Under the pieces are notes generated by a model. The model saw only the letters and a program-made list of their open reading frames with translations, was not told where the DNA came from and made no database searches. From positions 1 to 64,000 of the forward strand of contig JAJYCW010000003.1 of NCBI GenBank assembly GCA_021777995.1: a DNA stretch of 64,000 nucleotides. The letters run 5' to 3'. The stretch is from a bacterium. Lineage in GTDB: Bacteria; Armatimonadota; Chthonomonadetes; Chthonomonadales; Chthonomonadaceae. Below, one piece after another: positions 8,006 to 17,246 of this stretch; position 1 is the stretch's first letter; each line of letters opens with the position of its first letter. Both the position numbers and the translations under genes were made by a program.

Positions 8006-9535
8006 CTAAAACCGCCTTCCTGTAGCATTATATGCGGTAATCTGCGCGCCATTTACCCGCGACGGTTCTGCGCCAAAGTGGACCAGTCTAATTCCGGTTT
8101 TGTCCACCAGTACATTGCCAATGGTTGTACTGGCACTTATACCTGCCAGCACGGGTGCGCTACCCATTGTATGCTTCAAAACCAGGCTCCATGGTATCCT
8201 CACCACGAGGCTTTGGCCCCGCTGCTGAAATACCACGCCATCCGCAGCATGCGCAACACCTGGTGTATACAGTAGATTTATAGCAGACATACTGCTCTGT
8301 CCCTCACGGCTAAATGGCCTTAAGGTGACGTAATAGTGGTAGTGTGCGGATATGTTGTCGCGATACTTGACCATTACCACCAGTGAATCAGCGTGAAGCG
8401 CCATGTAGACCGCCGAGATATTCGCATCGCCGTTAAGGGCACGCATAATACCATCGCGTAGGGGATTCAGCAGTACCGGAGACAATGTGCTCCAGCTCTG
8501 GGAGCCAGGATTTAGGGAACCACCTACACTTCCAATGGTCTGCTTATCCAGGGTGCCAAAGATTTCGGTACTGCGGGCGAACGAGTCCAGAAACCTTCCC
8601 ATCATAGCCGTCTGACTATGGTACATGTTTATTGCATGCAGCTTCTTCAACACCTGGGCGTGTGTAAGCGGGAGTTCGATCCAGTGGGTATCCAGGTAGG
8701 CGAGCGGCCTGGGAGGCGTTAACGGAAGCTTGGTATAAATTCCCTGCGGTATGGGCCAATCGCCGTGATGAACCAGGTAATACTGAAGTTTTATGCGGTT
8801 GGCCCAGCCTGAATCAGCGGGGGACAGTCGTAGGAGATCCAGTGCTGTGTGGGTAAATGCCTCTGCCCCAACGTGATCCACGTGATCATCGGACGGATGC
8901 GTGACGGTAATAAGCGTGGGACGATACTGCCGGATGACCTGCTGCAGATCACTTACTATGCTCTCACCAGAATAGGGTGCCCCAGGATGATAACAGACGG
9001 CATAGGGTGAAGCGCTGCAGCGAGTGTATGGCGACGTGAATGGCGATGAACTCAACCAATGATAGTGCCATATGTTCATTGAGCCCTGATCCGGATATCC
9101 CAGGAAAAGGATATGAGACGGCTTAACGCCCAGATACTCAAGAACTCGCGTAGACTCTCGCTGTCGCAAATCCGCGAACCTGATAAAATCCGACGGCGTA
9201 ACGTTAACACGATGAGTCATGCACTCAACCGCAGTGCGGAAGGCATCTCCGTTGGTGAGGAACGCGACTTCCACATCTCCGCCGTCTCGCAGGGTCTGTT
9301 GCATTAGACCGCCGCACCCCAGCGTTTCATCATCACAATGGGGTGCTATCACGAGGAGACGCTCACCGCGAAACGGCGCTGGCTCAACAGGCAACCGCAA
9401 TGCGGCAAAATCCGCATTCGCTTTGCGTTCCCGCAGCACAAAAGCAATGCTTGCGCCTGCCTCATATATCCCTGGTAGCGCGCATAAAAGCAAAATAGCT
9501 CGAATTATAGATCTAACACGGGAGGTAATAGGCAT
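8006..9535 (-). CDS. PIG-L/LmbE family deacetylase with an uncharacterised C-terminal half
   Basis: The N-terminal half is a PIG-L type zinc-dependent N-acetyl deacetylase domain. RLLVIAPHCDDETLGCGG carries the metal-binding His-Asp-Asp, and THPSDDHVDHVGA supplies the second histidine cluster. Members remove acetyl groups from N-acetylglucosamine-type sugars, for example in GPI, mycothiol or bacillithiol synthesis. A single hydrophobic segment near residues 10-32 (IIRAILLLCALPGIYEAGA) suggests a membrane anchor or uncleaved signal, with the catalytic domain outside. The last ~200 residues (from about 310) contain strand-rich segments such as ISAVYMALHADSLVVMVKYR. They match nothing I recognise and may bind carbohydrate. 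At 509 residues it is about twice the minimal family size. It follows tRNA-Ser by 52 bases. Confidence 0.82.
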   Translation of the reverse strand: MPITSRVRSIIRAILLLCALPGIYEAGASIAFVLRERKANADFAALRLPVEPAPFRGERLLVIAPHCDDETLGCGGLMQQTLRDGGDVEVAFLTNGDAFRTAVECMTHRVNVTPSDFIRFADLRQRESTRVLEYLGVKPSHILFLGYPDQGSMNIWHYHWLSSSPFTSPYTRCSASPYAVCYHPGAPYSGESIVSDLQQVIRQYRPTLITVTHPSDDHVDHVGAEAFTHTALDLLRLSPADSGWANRIKLQYYLVHHGDWPIPQGIYTKLPLTPPRPLAYLDTHWIELPLTHAQVLKKLHAINMYHSQTAMMGRFLDSFARSTEIFGTLDKQTIGSVGGSLNPGSQSWSTLSPVLLNPLRDGIMRALNGDANISAVYMALHADSLVVMVKYRDNISAHYHYYVTLRPFSREGQSSMSAINLLYTPGVAHAADGVVFQQRGQSLVVRIPWSLVLKHTMGSAPVLAGISASTTIGNVLVDKTGIRLVHFGAEPSRVNGAQITAYNATGRRF

Positions 9536-9587
9536 TGCCTGCGGAACTCTCCAGCCCCGGGGGAAACGGCAGCGTCGCCGGAAGAAA

Positions 9588-9676
9588 CGGAGTGAGAGGG
9601 ATTCGAACCCTCGAATGGCTTGTGACCATTACACGATTTCCAGTCGTGCTCCTTAGACCAACTCGGACATCACTCC
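9588..9676 (-). tRNA. tRNA-Ser (anticodon GGA)
   Basis: On the minus strand the 7-bp acceptor GGAGTGA (9676-9670) pairs with TCACTCC (9595-9589), with discriminator G at 9588. The anticodon stem CACGA/TCGTG encloses the loop CTGGAAA with anticodon GGA. The T arm reads GAGGGTTCGAATCCCTC. A long variable arm between anticodon and T stems (AATGGTCACAAGCCATTC) is the class II hallmark of serine tRNAs. The 3' CCA is not encoded. A strong promoter lies just upstream. Confidence 0.96.
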
Positions 9677-9690
9677 AGATACAGCCTTCA

Positions 9691-9719
9691 ATTTTAGCAC
9701 GGGCAGGGCCGTGTGTCAA
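9691..9719 (-). promoter_or_regulatory. Sigma-70-type promoter of tRNA-Ser
   Basis: On the minus strand TTGACA (9719-9714), a 17-base spacer and TAAAAT (9696-9691) form a near-consensus promoter. Transcription should start near 9684, about 8 bases before the mature tRNA. The downstream minus genes may be read through from here, since no terminator is visible between the tRNA and the PIG-L gene. Confidence 0.85.
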
Positions 9720-9877
9720 GGGCAGCAGTTATGCTCAGTGCCTTCACACAAAATATTGCACTCATAGAGAGCCGGCAAATCCGGTATTAACCGCTTCTCA
9801 ATGCTAAACATGCATTGATTTACGGAAGTGATGTACATGTCAGTACGTTCATTTGCGCCAGAATATTTCTACTCACC

Positions 9878-10504
9878 CTAAGGGTTATGAAACATGGTGT
9901 CACTTGTTACTACCGCTGATGCACTCTCATGTTGGTAGCACAACTCAAGTGCTTCACACCGCAACTGTTTTCTAAGTCTGTGCAAACGTTCACTCGTACC
10001 GCGCAGGGCGGCCTGAATGCCGAATGTGGCCCAGAAAGCTGTATTCAGGATAGAGTGCACTGTGGGATTAGGCGACCGGATTAAACACCAGGGAAGAACG
10101 GTAATACACAATAAGACAAATCCGGCGAGATTCAACCTCATGCAGCAGGTGTGAAACTCAGACGTAACGTATTCAAATTCGTTTGCGGTAGCTACGGCAT
10201 GCGAACTGCCAGACTGCCGGAGACATTGAAGAACCATGTTCGTTGAAAAACCCGTCTGTATCTCGGTTTCTCTCTGTTGGTGCCAATATTCACCCCATAT
10301 TAGAAAAAAAGTCAAAAGTGCCACGGTTATCAACCCAATTCCATATTTGATTTTTGATGGTTGGTTGATGGGAAGGTAAGGCGCAGCAGCAAGTGCAAGT
10401 GTAAACATGACGCCTAAGGAATACCCCACAGCGCGCACGCGTCGCTCGCGCTTTTGCGACGGAAGATCCGCAAGATTTTGTGTTAAGTCCTGCTGCGTAT
10501 CCAT
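9878..10504 (-). CDS. Hypothetical four-TM membrane protein
   Basis: The product (208 residues) is not recognised. A charged N-terminus (LPSQKRERRVRAVG) precedes two hydrophobic segments at about residues 27-45 and 55-72 (GIGLITVALLTFFLIWG). Two more lie near 115-160 (LAGFVLLCITVLPWCLI and NTAFWATFGIQAALRG). A helical tail rich in Arg and Cys follows. The layout suggests two hairpins in the inner membrane with a soluble middle region. The ATG at 10504 has AGGA four bases upstream. It stands alone, divergent from the gene at 10826. A conserved function cannot be claimed. Confidence 0.6.
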   Translation of the reverse strand: MDTQQDLTQNLADLPSQKRERRVRAVGYSLGVMFTLALAAAPYLPINQPSKIKYGIGLITVALLTFFLIWGEYWHQQRETEIQTGFSTNMVLQCLRQSGSSHAVATANEFEYVTSEFHTCCMRLNLAGFVLLCITVLPWCLIRSPNPTVHSILNTAFWATFGIQAALRGTSERLHRLRKQLRCEALELCYQHESASAVVTSDTMFHNP

Positions 10505-10825
10505 GGGTTCCTGCTTGATTTACTGGAATTTAGTTAGCCAGTGGCATACTCTCAGTTACGAGGTGTAATACCGTTGCCCAGGCAAATTATTGCTTAAAAA
10601 CCAGATATTTTCGTAAATGAACGATCATTTCCACCTTCTTCTCGTAGGTAATACTACGAGTGCCGCTCACGCCAGCCGCATCAAATGCATAAATGCCCAA
10701 GCGATAATGTAACGAATAGTCTGCTACAAATCATCTGTATTGCTGTTGCGACCTCTATTGGTGCGCATTACCAAAAGCCTATTTGTTTGGTGTTGAGCAG
10801 TCCGCATGCTTCTAAAGGAGTTCAT
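10505..10825. other. Divergent intergenic region
   Basis: This lies between two divergent genes and should hold promoters for both. No hexamer pair matches sigma-70 well; the best, TTGCTT near 10590, has a poor -10. The open frame continues upstream of 10826 to an ATG at 10685, but it lacks a ribosome binding site and encodes a stretch unlike a signal peptide. Confidence 0.4.
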
Positions 10826-11461
10826 ATGATCACTCGAAGAAAAGATTTGATAACCGCAGGATTCGCCATTGCCGCTCTGTTGGTTACCGTGCCATCGGCC
10901 TTTGCAGCTGTGAATGCGCGCGGTACAGCGGTAGTTTGGCCAATCGTATTCTCGGACAAGTCCGGTACAACTACAGCCCGCGCGACGGGCGTGCAGGCGG
11001 TGCGTGAGTCACTACAGAAGGGAGGATTTACCCTGATCTCCCAGACCGTGGCATCTGCAACCTGGAAGCACCTAGATCTACGTGAGCCAACGACGGACCG
11101 GCCATCGGCCTCTTCGGATATCGTCAGGTTTGCACGGGAGGTACATGCCCGTTACGTCGTGCAACCCATGTTTCGGTTTCACACGCGGTCAATCTGGGTC
11201 GACATTGGCCCAAGAACCATCTCTACAGCATACGTCACTATACGAATTACTGATGCCTCCTCCGGTAAAATCGTGTACAAGCGGGTGAACGTGCAGGGCC
11301 GGAGCGATGCAAAAACAAGCATTTTGAAATATGCTGGCGCCGTGTTAATTACCCCGCTCGTTACCGCTGTTAGCGGTGGCCCCAAGACTCCGCAAGAGCA
11401 GCGGGCAGTTCAGGTAGCCGTTGCATATGCGATGCACGACTGGGTGCAGCCGAAGAAATAG
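10826..11461 (+). CDS. Secreted hypothetical protein
   Basis: The start is fixed by AAAGGAG at 10814-10820, five bases before the ATG. It yields 211 residues with a clear Sec signal peptide (MITRRKDLITAGFAIAALLV, predicted cleavage after PSAFA). The mature part begins VNARGTAVVWPIVF. It has alternating strands and helices with VRESLQKGGFTLISQT, ARYVVQPMFRFHTRS and STAYVTIRITDASSGKIVYK. That pattern recalls small periplasmic proteins of the TolB-N/lipoprotein type, which compute a version of an outer-membrane or cell-envelope factor, but the similarity is weak and I assign no function. No lipobox cysteine is present. A 13-bp hairpin follows the stop. Confidence 0.7.
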   Translation: MITRRKDLITAGFAIAALLVTVPSAFAAVNARGTAVVWPIVFSDKSGTTTARATGVQAVRESLQKGGFTLISQTVASATWKHLDLREPTTDRPSASSDIVRFAREVHARYVVQPMFRFHTRSIWVDIGPRTISTAYVTIRITDASSGKIVYKRVNVQGRSDAKTSILKYAGAVLITPLVTAVSGGPKTPQEQRAVQVAVAYAMHDWVQPKK

Positions 11462-11489
11462 GCTCGTACAGTAACTTAAGGCAGTACCC

Positions 11490-11521
11490 GCACACCACGG
11501 CAATGTAATGCCGTGGTGTGC
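11490..11521 (+). terminator. Strong hairpin after the 10826 gene
   Basis: A perfect 13-bp stem GCACACCACGGCA/TGCCGTGGTGTGC encloses a six-base loop ATGTAA. It begins 28 bases after the stop codon. No T run follows, so it may be a weak intrinsic terminator or an mRNA-stabilising 3' end rather than a classical terminator. Confidence 0.55.
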
Positions 11522-11625
11522 TCACGTTAGTCATACCAGGTTAGCCAACCAACGGACAGGCATCATGGGCAATTTATCTCAACCTTGCACCATAACCACG
11601 CTTGCAGCGTACCCTGGCCTAGCAG

Positions 11626-12444
11626 TTATCTAAACAGACTCTGGTCGCCGGGCAACTCCACTACCTGCACAATTCGATTCATGCAGCCGTAAGTGTCATC
11701 GCTCAGTAATTGCCGCTTCATTACCTTTCCGTGCAGGTAGTAAGTGCGATAGGTACGCACCCGGTAGCCAGTCGCTCCCGGATTACGAACATAGGCGTGT
11801 AACCCAACACCTCGTGTACCGCGGATCACACGGGTCAACCGAAGGGGACGGCTTATGCTCAAAAATGAACTTTCAACACGAATCTGGTATGGGGGTTTTC
11901 GGGGTCCATAAAAGGAGGCTACGAGACGCTTGTCGTGGACGCCGCACTTTATTGTAACGGGGTAGGAGTAAGGGTTCCTGAATTGCAGATCAATCGTATA
12001 TTGCGCTACGGCGGCATCACGGCCAGGAGGAGCATACCCCGGCGCGTAGTCATGGTGGTGCCGCTGGACGATAGTCATACCCGCAAGGAGTGAGGCGTTA
12101 TACAAGGTAGTAGATGTCTGGCAGACACCGCCGCCCGGTGCTTTTACAAGTTCACCGTCATAACTAACCGGCGCTGGAACGTACCCGCGGTCCGCTGACC
12201 ACGAACCAACCGTTCGATTGAATGAGAATACCCCCCCAGGGGGAATCACACTGTTATTCAGAGCATTGGCTGCAAGCCGCGCATTTCGGCGTTGTGCGGG
12301 TGTCCGCAGCGCAACGTTCGTAGCGTACGACGCGATTAGCTCTTCTTTTGCCGATGGCCCCGATCCAACGCGTGCGATAAAGACCGCGCCCACCGTGGCC
12401 AGTAGAATTGCCGCGAGACGCGGAACCCACAGGTAGCGGCTCAT
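11626..12444 (-). CDS. VanW-domain protein, membrane-anchored
   Basis: The VanW signature is clear over about residues 55-190: LAANALNNSVIPPGGVFSFN, the glycine-rich KAPGGGVCQTSTTLYNASLL, and HHHDYAPGYAPPGRDAAV. An N-terminal hydrophobic segment (AAILLATVGAVFIARVG) anchors it, with the domain outside the cytoplasm. VanW domains occur in vancomycin-resistance clusters and many cell-envelope proteins, but their biochemical role is not established. A strand-rich ~80-residue tail follows, with a final cysteine (YGCMNRIVQV). The ATG overlaps the a2M stop as ATGA, so the two are translationally coupled. The family's association with the cell wall suits a shared envelope role. Confidence 0.88.
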   Translation of the reverse strand: MSRYLWVPRLAAILLATVGAVFIARVGSGPSAKEELIASYATNVALRTPAQRRNARLAANALNNSVIPPGGVFSFNRTVGSWSADRGYVPAPVSYDGELVKAPGGGVCQTSTTLYNASLLAGMTIVQRHHHDYAPGYAPPGRDAAVAQYTIDLQFRNPYSYPVTIKCGVHDKRLVASFYGPRKPPYQIRVESSFLSISRPLRLTRVIRGTRGVGLHAYVRNPGATGYRVRTYRTYYLHGKVMKRQLLSDDTYGCMNRIVQVVELPGDQSLFR

Positions 12445-15400
12445 GGCGTTACAACCACCTGCTGTATCCGCGTGGAAGCCTGCTCACCAGGCGCGTACAT
12501 GGACTGTACAAGGGCCGGCAGGGCATTAAACGTACCCGCAGTTTGCGCGTGGAGGGTGTAGTCGATAACGGATGTCCCCTTCGGAACACCTCTTGCGAAG
12601 AATGCTACGCGGTCATCGCGCACATCCACACCGCTATACCAGTAATTCCAATCATCCATAACGTCCGCATCACCACGCACATCTGGCTCAAGCCCTGCGG
12701 GAAATGGATCCTCAATGACAACGTAGCTCATCTCCCGGGGTGCTTTTACCACAAGGTGTACCCGTATTATGCTGCCCGCACTCACTGGCCCGGAAAGGGG
12801 TGCGGTGTTTAAGCCATCGACGGTGGACGACACCACGCGCAGGTACTGCCTCGTAATCACCAGGCCGGGTACGTTGCCTGTAGCCGGTGTAGAGGGCTCA
12901 ATCTGGCGCGTTGTGACGGAATAGTAAACTGCGCTGCTGCCGCCTGTCCGGTTAAACGTAATCTGGTTACTCCCAGAATGGAAGGTGCCTGGAGGTAGTT
13001 GCACCACCAGCTGCTGCTCATTGAAATTTGCCCCTCCAACCGGTACAACTGCCTTTACTGCCCCGTTCACCATAATCTGAACAGCCCCGCTAGAGGTAAC
13101 CGCGTGCTTATCATGCATCACCTCTAAGAGGGCGAGAACGGCATCGGCCGTGTCTCGCGTTGAAACCCACCAACCATCCGCGTTTTGCAGCATCAGCCAT
13201 CGGACAGTAGGTGCCACCAGGCCATTGCCTAGGTCTGCCGTGGCAATAGCGCGCAAGGCGAGTGCCGTGCTGTCTACATTATCGCTAAACGATTGCGATC
13301 CACCGCCCCAGTGGGCGAGTTGTCCTTGCAGGCTCACCCGTGACACGAGTAGATGCAAGAACCGTTCGGTCGCCGGAGGGTGGCCGATAGACGCCATCAA
13401 TGCGTACGCGGCACCTGCATTATCGAAGGCACTGTCTGGCATTGAACTCAAAGTATGCTGCACGAATTGACCGTACCCCGCAAGCGACAGCGCATATAAG
13501 AGAGCCGGCTTCTCGGCAGACTTGCTGCGCTTAACCAGAGTTGCAGCAAATTGCCCCGCCTTTTTTAGTACATCCATTGAGATAGGCGCGCCGTATTCCC
13601 GTGCCTCTTCCAGGCTCATGAGGGCAATGGCGGTCATCGTGGGGTTCACAGCATCGTAGTGCCACCATCCCCAGCCGCCCGAAGGATGCTGCAGCCTATA
13701 TAGACGTGCAATCCCCTCAAGTACCATCGAGTCGACGTCGGGCACCGTGTTCCCGGACGGGCCCCCCAGGCGCCGCATGGCGAGTTTCACAGCAACATCT
13801 GCAACGAGGCGACTGCTCGTCTGCTCCACACACCCATATGGATAATCAGCCAGATTTGATAGTCCACCGGTTACTGCAGTGATCGCCGAAGGGGTAATGT
13901 GAATGACAGCGCTCACCTGGGAAGGCGATGTGAGCGGACTTACCCTAATATTCTCCGTTTGCGGCAGCGAAGCGGACACTTCGCCGGAAACGGTCTTGAT
14001 GTGCAGGTAACCAAAGGCACGCACGGGTATGGTAGTCTGCATCCCATCGGAGTATTGCCGGGCACCGGAGGCTGGAACCGTCCACGCGGCAGCATTGAAC
14101 TGGGCTGTTCCAGCTGAGTGAGCATGCACTGTCCACGTTACCTGCGTTGTCGCTCCGGCTGCCAATGATACGCTCTGCTGCCCATTTCCATCAATGGATA
14201 CACCAGTTGCAACAAGTTTGGCAAACACCGTTTGTGCAGTACCGGTGTTGTTATTGAGCATCGCCGTGATCTGTGCGGTATCGTGCTGCACCAGCGTCCG
14301 TGGCGTGGATAGCTGCACCACCAGTGGCTTAGTTACCTGAATGTCACATGTTCCCCACCCAACCTCTGTGTTCAGCGTTTGAGCAATGGCGGTTGCCCTC
14401 CACTGCGTGAGGTTATCTGGGAGTACGAATGAAACAACGGCATCGCCGTGGCTATTAGTTTGTACATCCGGCGCCCAAAATGCCGTATCTGGAAACTTCT
14501 TACGCGTTACAATTTTCGGTTCTGCCTTGTCGGCGTCGCCCAGGTAGAGCGGAGCAAATGAGTATTCGGTATCCACTGCGTTATAACGACGAGGATAAAA
14601 CTTGCTCCAAATTGCGCCAGGATGGTCCTGTCGCAGCGCATAAATGGCCTCATCCACGACAGCAAGGCAGAAATCGGCCTGCACTGGTCTACCGCGCCAG
14701 TCCGCGACGTGGACTCGGTACCGTACCTGCTGTTCTGGCCTAAAAACCGTCTGGCCAGGTGCAACCACCGGCTGAACTGTAACGGTAAGTTTTGCCTGTG
14801 GATTTGCAACACGTAAGGACGCTTCACTGGAGGCAAATGCCTTGTTCTTCACATAGCACACATCGATGAACAGGTTTGGACCGTAGTCCGCTCGTATTGG
14901 TATGTGCAGCACTGTGTTGACTGCAGCCAGGGTAACCACCTGGGATCGGTAAATGCGTCCGCCCTCCAGCGTGACCAGGGCGGAGTAGCCCTTTCCAGGG
15001 CTCGAAATCAACACCCTCGCGGTTTGCCCCGGTTTGTATTGGCGCCGATCGGTAAATATCGTGAGACTGTTATCAATGGTGTTGGTACCGTCATCCCCTG
15101 CAGCCTCCACCCACAGGTCGTTCCTCGCCATGATTACACGGCCAGCCTCATCCGTGGCCGTAGCCTTTAGTAGCAGGTCGCCGTTTCGCGGAGGCACCAC
15201 CGTGAACAGTGCCTTCCCGGCGCCATTGGTTATAGCATGGATTGTGCCAGCTGAGATGCGCTTGTACGTCTGGCTGTTGGTTGACTGGTAATACAGGTGG
15301 AGCGTCACAGGCTTGTTTGCCTTCGCAATACCATCGTAGCCCAGCGCAGTGACCACAACACCCATCGGCTGCCCTTTCTGACCAAGGTAGCCGGTCGGCT

Positions 15401-17246
15401 CTACGGAGAGATGGAAGTTGCCCTGTACTACATGGACGGCAACATCCTCCTCGGTTGATTGTGGTGAACCTGGATTAAGAGTGATGCTGCACGTAAATAT
15501 CTTACTCTGCGTGAGGTCTGCCCCAGGAACGTTGGGCTCTGTGGTGGGAAAAGTAATCTGCGCATTACCATTCGCATCTAGTGTCGCGGATCCTGTGGCA
15601 ATTTGAGATCCGTAATAGTTATCACCAGAGGAGTCCTCAAAGATGCTCTCGTCACCAGCCTGGTAGTCATAGTCATCGGGAAAGTCTGAAACCCAGTCGG
15701 GGGAGCTGTAGACAGTGTACGAGATGTGGGCGCCGGCCACTGGTGCGCCAAAATAGTATGCTGCCGATACGTTGACCGTGGCTTTCTGGCCAGCAATGAC
15801 TTGCGGGTTTACCGCCTTAGCGGACAACTTGATCTGAGGCTTTTTATAGGCAGAGACCACAATATCGTGGGTATGCGCCGAACCACCGCCAGCGGGTGTA
15901 ACAAACAGGGTGTAAACACCCGTTGAAGCCTCGCGAAGGAGCTCTGCACTGCCGTGAATTGCACCAAACCGGTTCAGACGATAGTTCTTGCGCAGGACCG
16001 CTACCCCCGATGGATCACGCAGTTCAACATGGACTGTTTGGCCGGCTGGAACGGAGTAAGTGCCGGTTATGCCTCCCTTACCGGTAGTAATTGCAGTAAG
16101 CGCTTCATTATCCGCGGGATAACTCCGCCGTCTGACAATACATTTGAACTGAATTTCTTGCCCGGGACGGTAGATCGGCCTATCGGTATAACTAAACACC
16201 ACAAAATTCTGGCGGTTATTCGAATCACCGGAATAGTTCGAGCAAAGCGCCTCGTCACCGTGATTAACGGCGGTTATGTAGCTCGTTCCTGAGCTTTGGC
16301 CGCGGTGCAGAGGCGGTACCGTGAGAATTGCAATACCATTCCCGTTGGTCGTGGATTGAGCAACTGCATCACCATAGCGATAGAACGATACAATTCCGTG
16401 GGGTACAGGTTTACCAGACATTATGTTCACAACATAAGCAAGCACCTGACTACGCACCCGCTTGGTAATAAGTGCGGTGTTTGTAACAAGCAGCCACGTG
16501 CAGGCAACATCACTACCGTGCCGTAGATTTAAAAGGTACAAGCCCGTTGGAAGTTTGTTGAACCAGTACCGCTGGTAATAGAATCCCTCCGTGTCTGCTT
16601 TTGTAATACGCACCGTCCGGTGAAACAGCAGTTTCGGTGACCCTCCAGAGGCAAAATGCAGCACCTGTCTGGGCAAACTGGGAACAGCGTCGTACGAGCG
16701 TCCTACGGCAGCGAATGCGCGAGCCGATGCAGGTGTGGACAGCATTCTCGACATCTGGGTATGGTATACAGCGAGCGTAAATGAGTCCCGTCCAACCGGC
16801 AGCCTCCAGTTCTGGTATCCTTTCACCGCAAACATCGGCCGCTCGGCGGTAGTATAAGTTTGCTGATGCACCGCAAGCGCAAAAGCTGGCAGGCTGCGTG
16901 AAAGACTTAAGGTTACTGGCGTATCGGTTCCGTCTAAAACAGTGATTCGGCTGGATCTAACCGCGTGTTCCGCCGTCGATGCCCAAATGTTGTAATCTCC
17001 GGCAGGTACATTGGAGAACGAAAACCTGCCACCGTGCTGACTGGTAACATAACGGGTCTTTTCATTGCCCGTGCGAGTTTGCAGGTAGACCGTGGCACCC
17101 CTAAATTTACTGTGGGTTTCGGCCAGAAATACCTCACCCGTCACGCGGCCCACTGCTGGGGCCTGCAGCAACACCCTGCTCGTCATCCATGCAAGCAGCC
17201 ATATTCCCACAATGGCCGCGAGCCTGCTAGAATTCTGCGCGCTCAT
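12441..17246 (-). CDS. Bacterial alpha-2-macroglobulin, thioester-containing
   Basis: Bacterial alpha-2-macroglobulins trap attacking proteases in the cell envelope. After an N-terminal hydrophobic segment (LAAIVGIWLLAWMTSRVLL) comes a carboxypeptidase-regulatory-like beta domain at ~35-115 (SQHGGRFSFSNVPAGDYNIW). Macroglobulin domains follow with YTDRPIYRPGQEIQFKCIV near 352 and FTDRRQYKPGQTARVLI near 735. The A2M signature LPDNLTQWRATAIAQT is near 950. The thioester motif PYGCVEQTSS lies near 1138, inside an alpha/alpha-toroid domain (SGGWGWWHYDAVNPTMTAIA). Cys and Gln are both present, so a functional thioester is expected. No lipobox is visible, unlike E. coli YfhM, so it is probably anchored by its N-terminal helix or released. 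At 1601 residues it is normal for the family. ATGA overlaps join it to both neighbours. The usual partner PbpC is absent. Confidence 0.93.
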   Translation of the reverse strand: MSAQNSSRLAAIVGIWLLAWMTSRVLLQAPAVGRVTGEVFLAETHSKFRGATVYLQTRTGNEKTRYVTSQHGGRFSFSNVPAGDYNIWASTAEHAVRSSRITVLDGTDTPVTLSLSRSLPAFALAVHQQTYTTAERPMFAVKGYQNWRLPVGRDSFTLAVYHTQMSRMLSTPASARAFAAVGRSYDAVPSLPRQVLHFASGGSPKLLFHRTVRITKADTEGFYYQRYWFNKLPTGLYLLNLRHGSDVACTWLLVTNTALITKRVRSQVLAYVVNIMSGKPVPHGIVSFYRYGDAVAQSTTNGNGIAILTVPPLHRGQSSGTSYITAVNHGDEALCSNYSGDSNNRQNFVVFSYTDRPIYRPGQEIQFKCIVRRRSYPADNEALTAITTGKGGITGTYSVPAGQTVHVELRDPSGVAVLRKNYRLNRFGAIHGSAELLREASTGVYTLFVTPAGGGSAHTHDIVVSAYKKPQIKLSAKAVNPQVIAGQKATVNVSAAYYFGAPVAGAHISYTVYSSPDWVSDFPDDYDYQAGDESIFEDSSGDNYYGSQIATGSATLDANGNAQITFPTTEPNVPGADLTQSKIFTCSITLNPGSPQSTEEDVAVHVVQGNFHLSVEPTGYLGQKGQPMGVVVTALGYDGIAKANKPVTLHLYYQSTNSQTYKRISAGTIHAITNGAGKALFTVVPPRNGDLLLKATATDEAGRVIMARNDLWVEAAGDDGTNTIDNSLTIFTDRRQYKPGQTARVLISSPGKGYSALVTLEGGRIYRSQVVTLAAVNTVLHIPIRADYGPNLFIDVCYVKNKAFASSEASLRVANPQAKLTVTVQPVVAPGQTVFRPEQQVRYRVHVADWRGRPVQADFCLAVVDEAIYALRQDHPGAIWSKFYPRRYNAVDTEYSFAPLYLGDADKAEPKIVTRKKFPDTAFWAPDVQTNSHGDAVVSFVLPDNLTQWRATAIAQTLNTEVGWGTCDIQVTKPLVVQLSTPRTLVQHDTAQITAMLNNNTGTAQTVFAKLVATGVSIDGNGQQSVSLAAGATTQVTWTVHAHSAGTAQFNAAAWTVPASGARQYSDGMQTTIPVRAFGYLHIKTVSGEVSASLPQTENIRVSPLTSPSQVSAVIHITPSAITAVTGGLSNLADYPYGCVEQTSSRLVADVAVKLAMRRLGGPSGNTVPDVDSMVLEGIARLYRLQHPSGGWGWWHYDAVNPTMTAIALMSLEEAREYGAPISMDVLKKAGQFAATLVKRSKSAEKPALLYALSLAGYGQFVQHTLSSMPDSAFDNAGAAYALMASIGHPPATERFLHLLVSRVSLQGQLAHWGGGSQSFSDNVDSTALALRAIATADLGNGLVAPTVRWLMLQNADGWWVSTRDTADAVLALLEVMHDKHAVTSSGAVQIMVNGAVKAVVPVGGANFNEQQLVVQLPPGTFHSGSNQITFNRTGGSSAVYYSVTTRQIEPSTPATGNVPGLVITRQYLRVVSSTVDGLNTAPLSGPVSAGSIIRVHLVVKAPREMSYVVIEDPFPAGLEPDVRGDADVMDDWNYWYSGVDVRDDRVAFFARGVPKGTSVIDYTLHAQTAGTFNALPALVQSMYAPGEQASTRIQQVVVTP

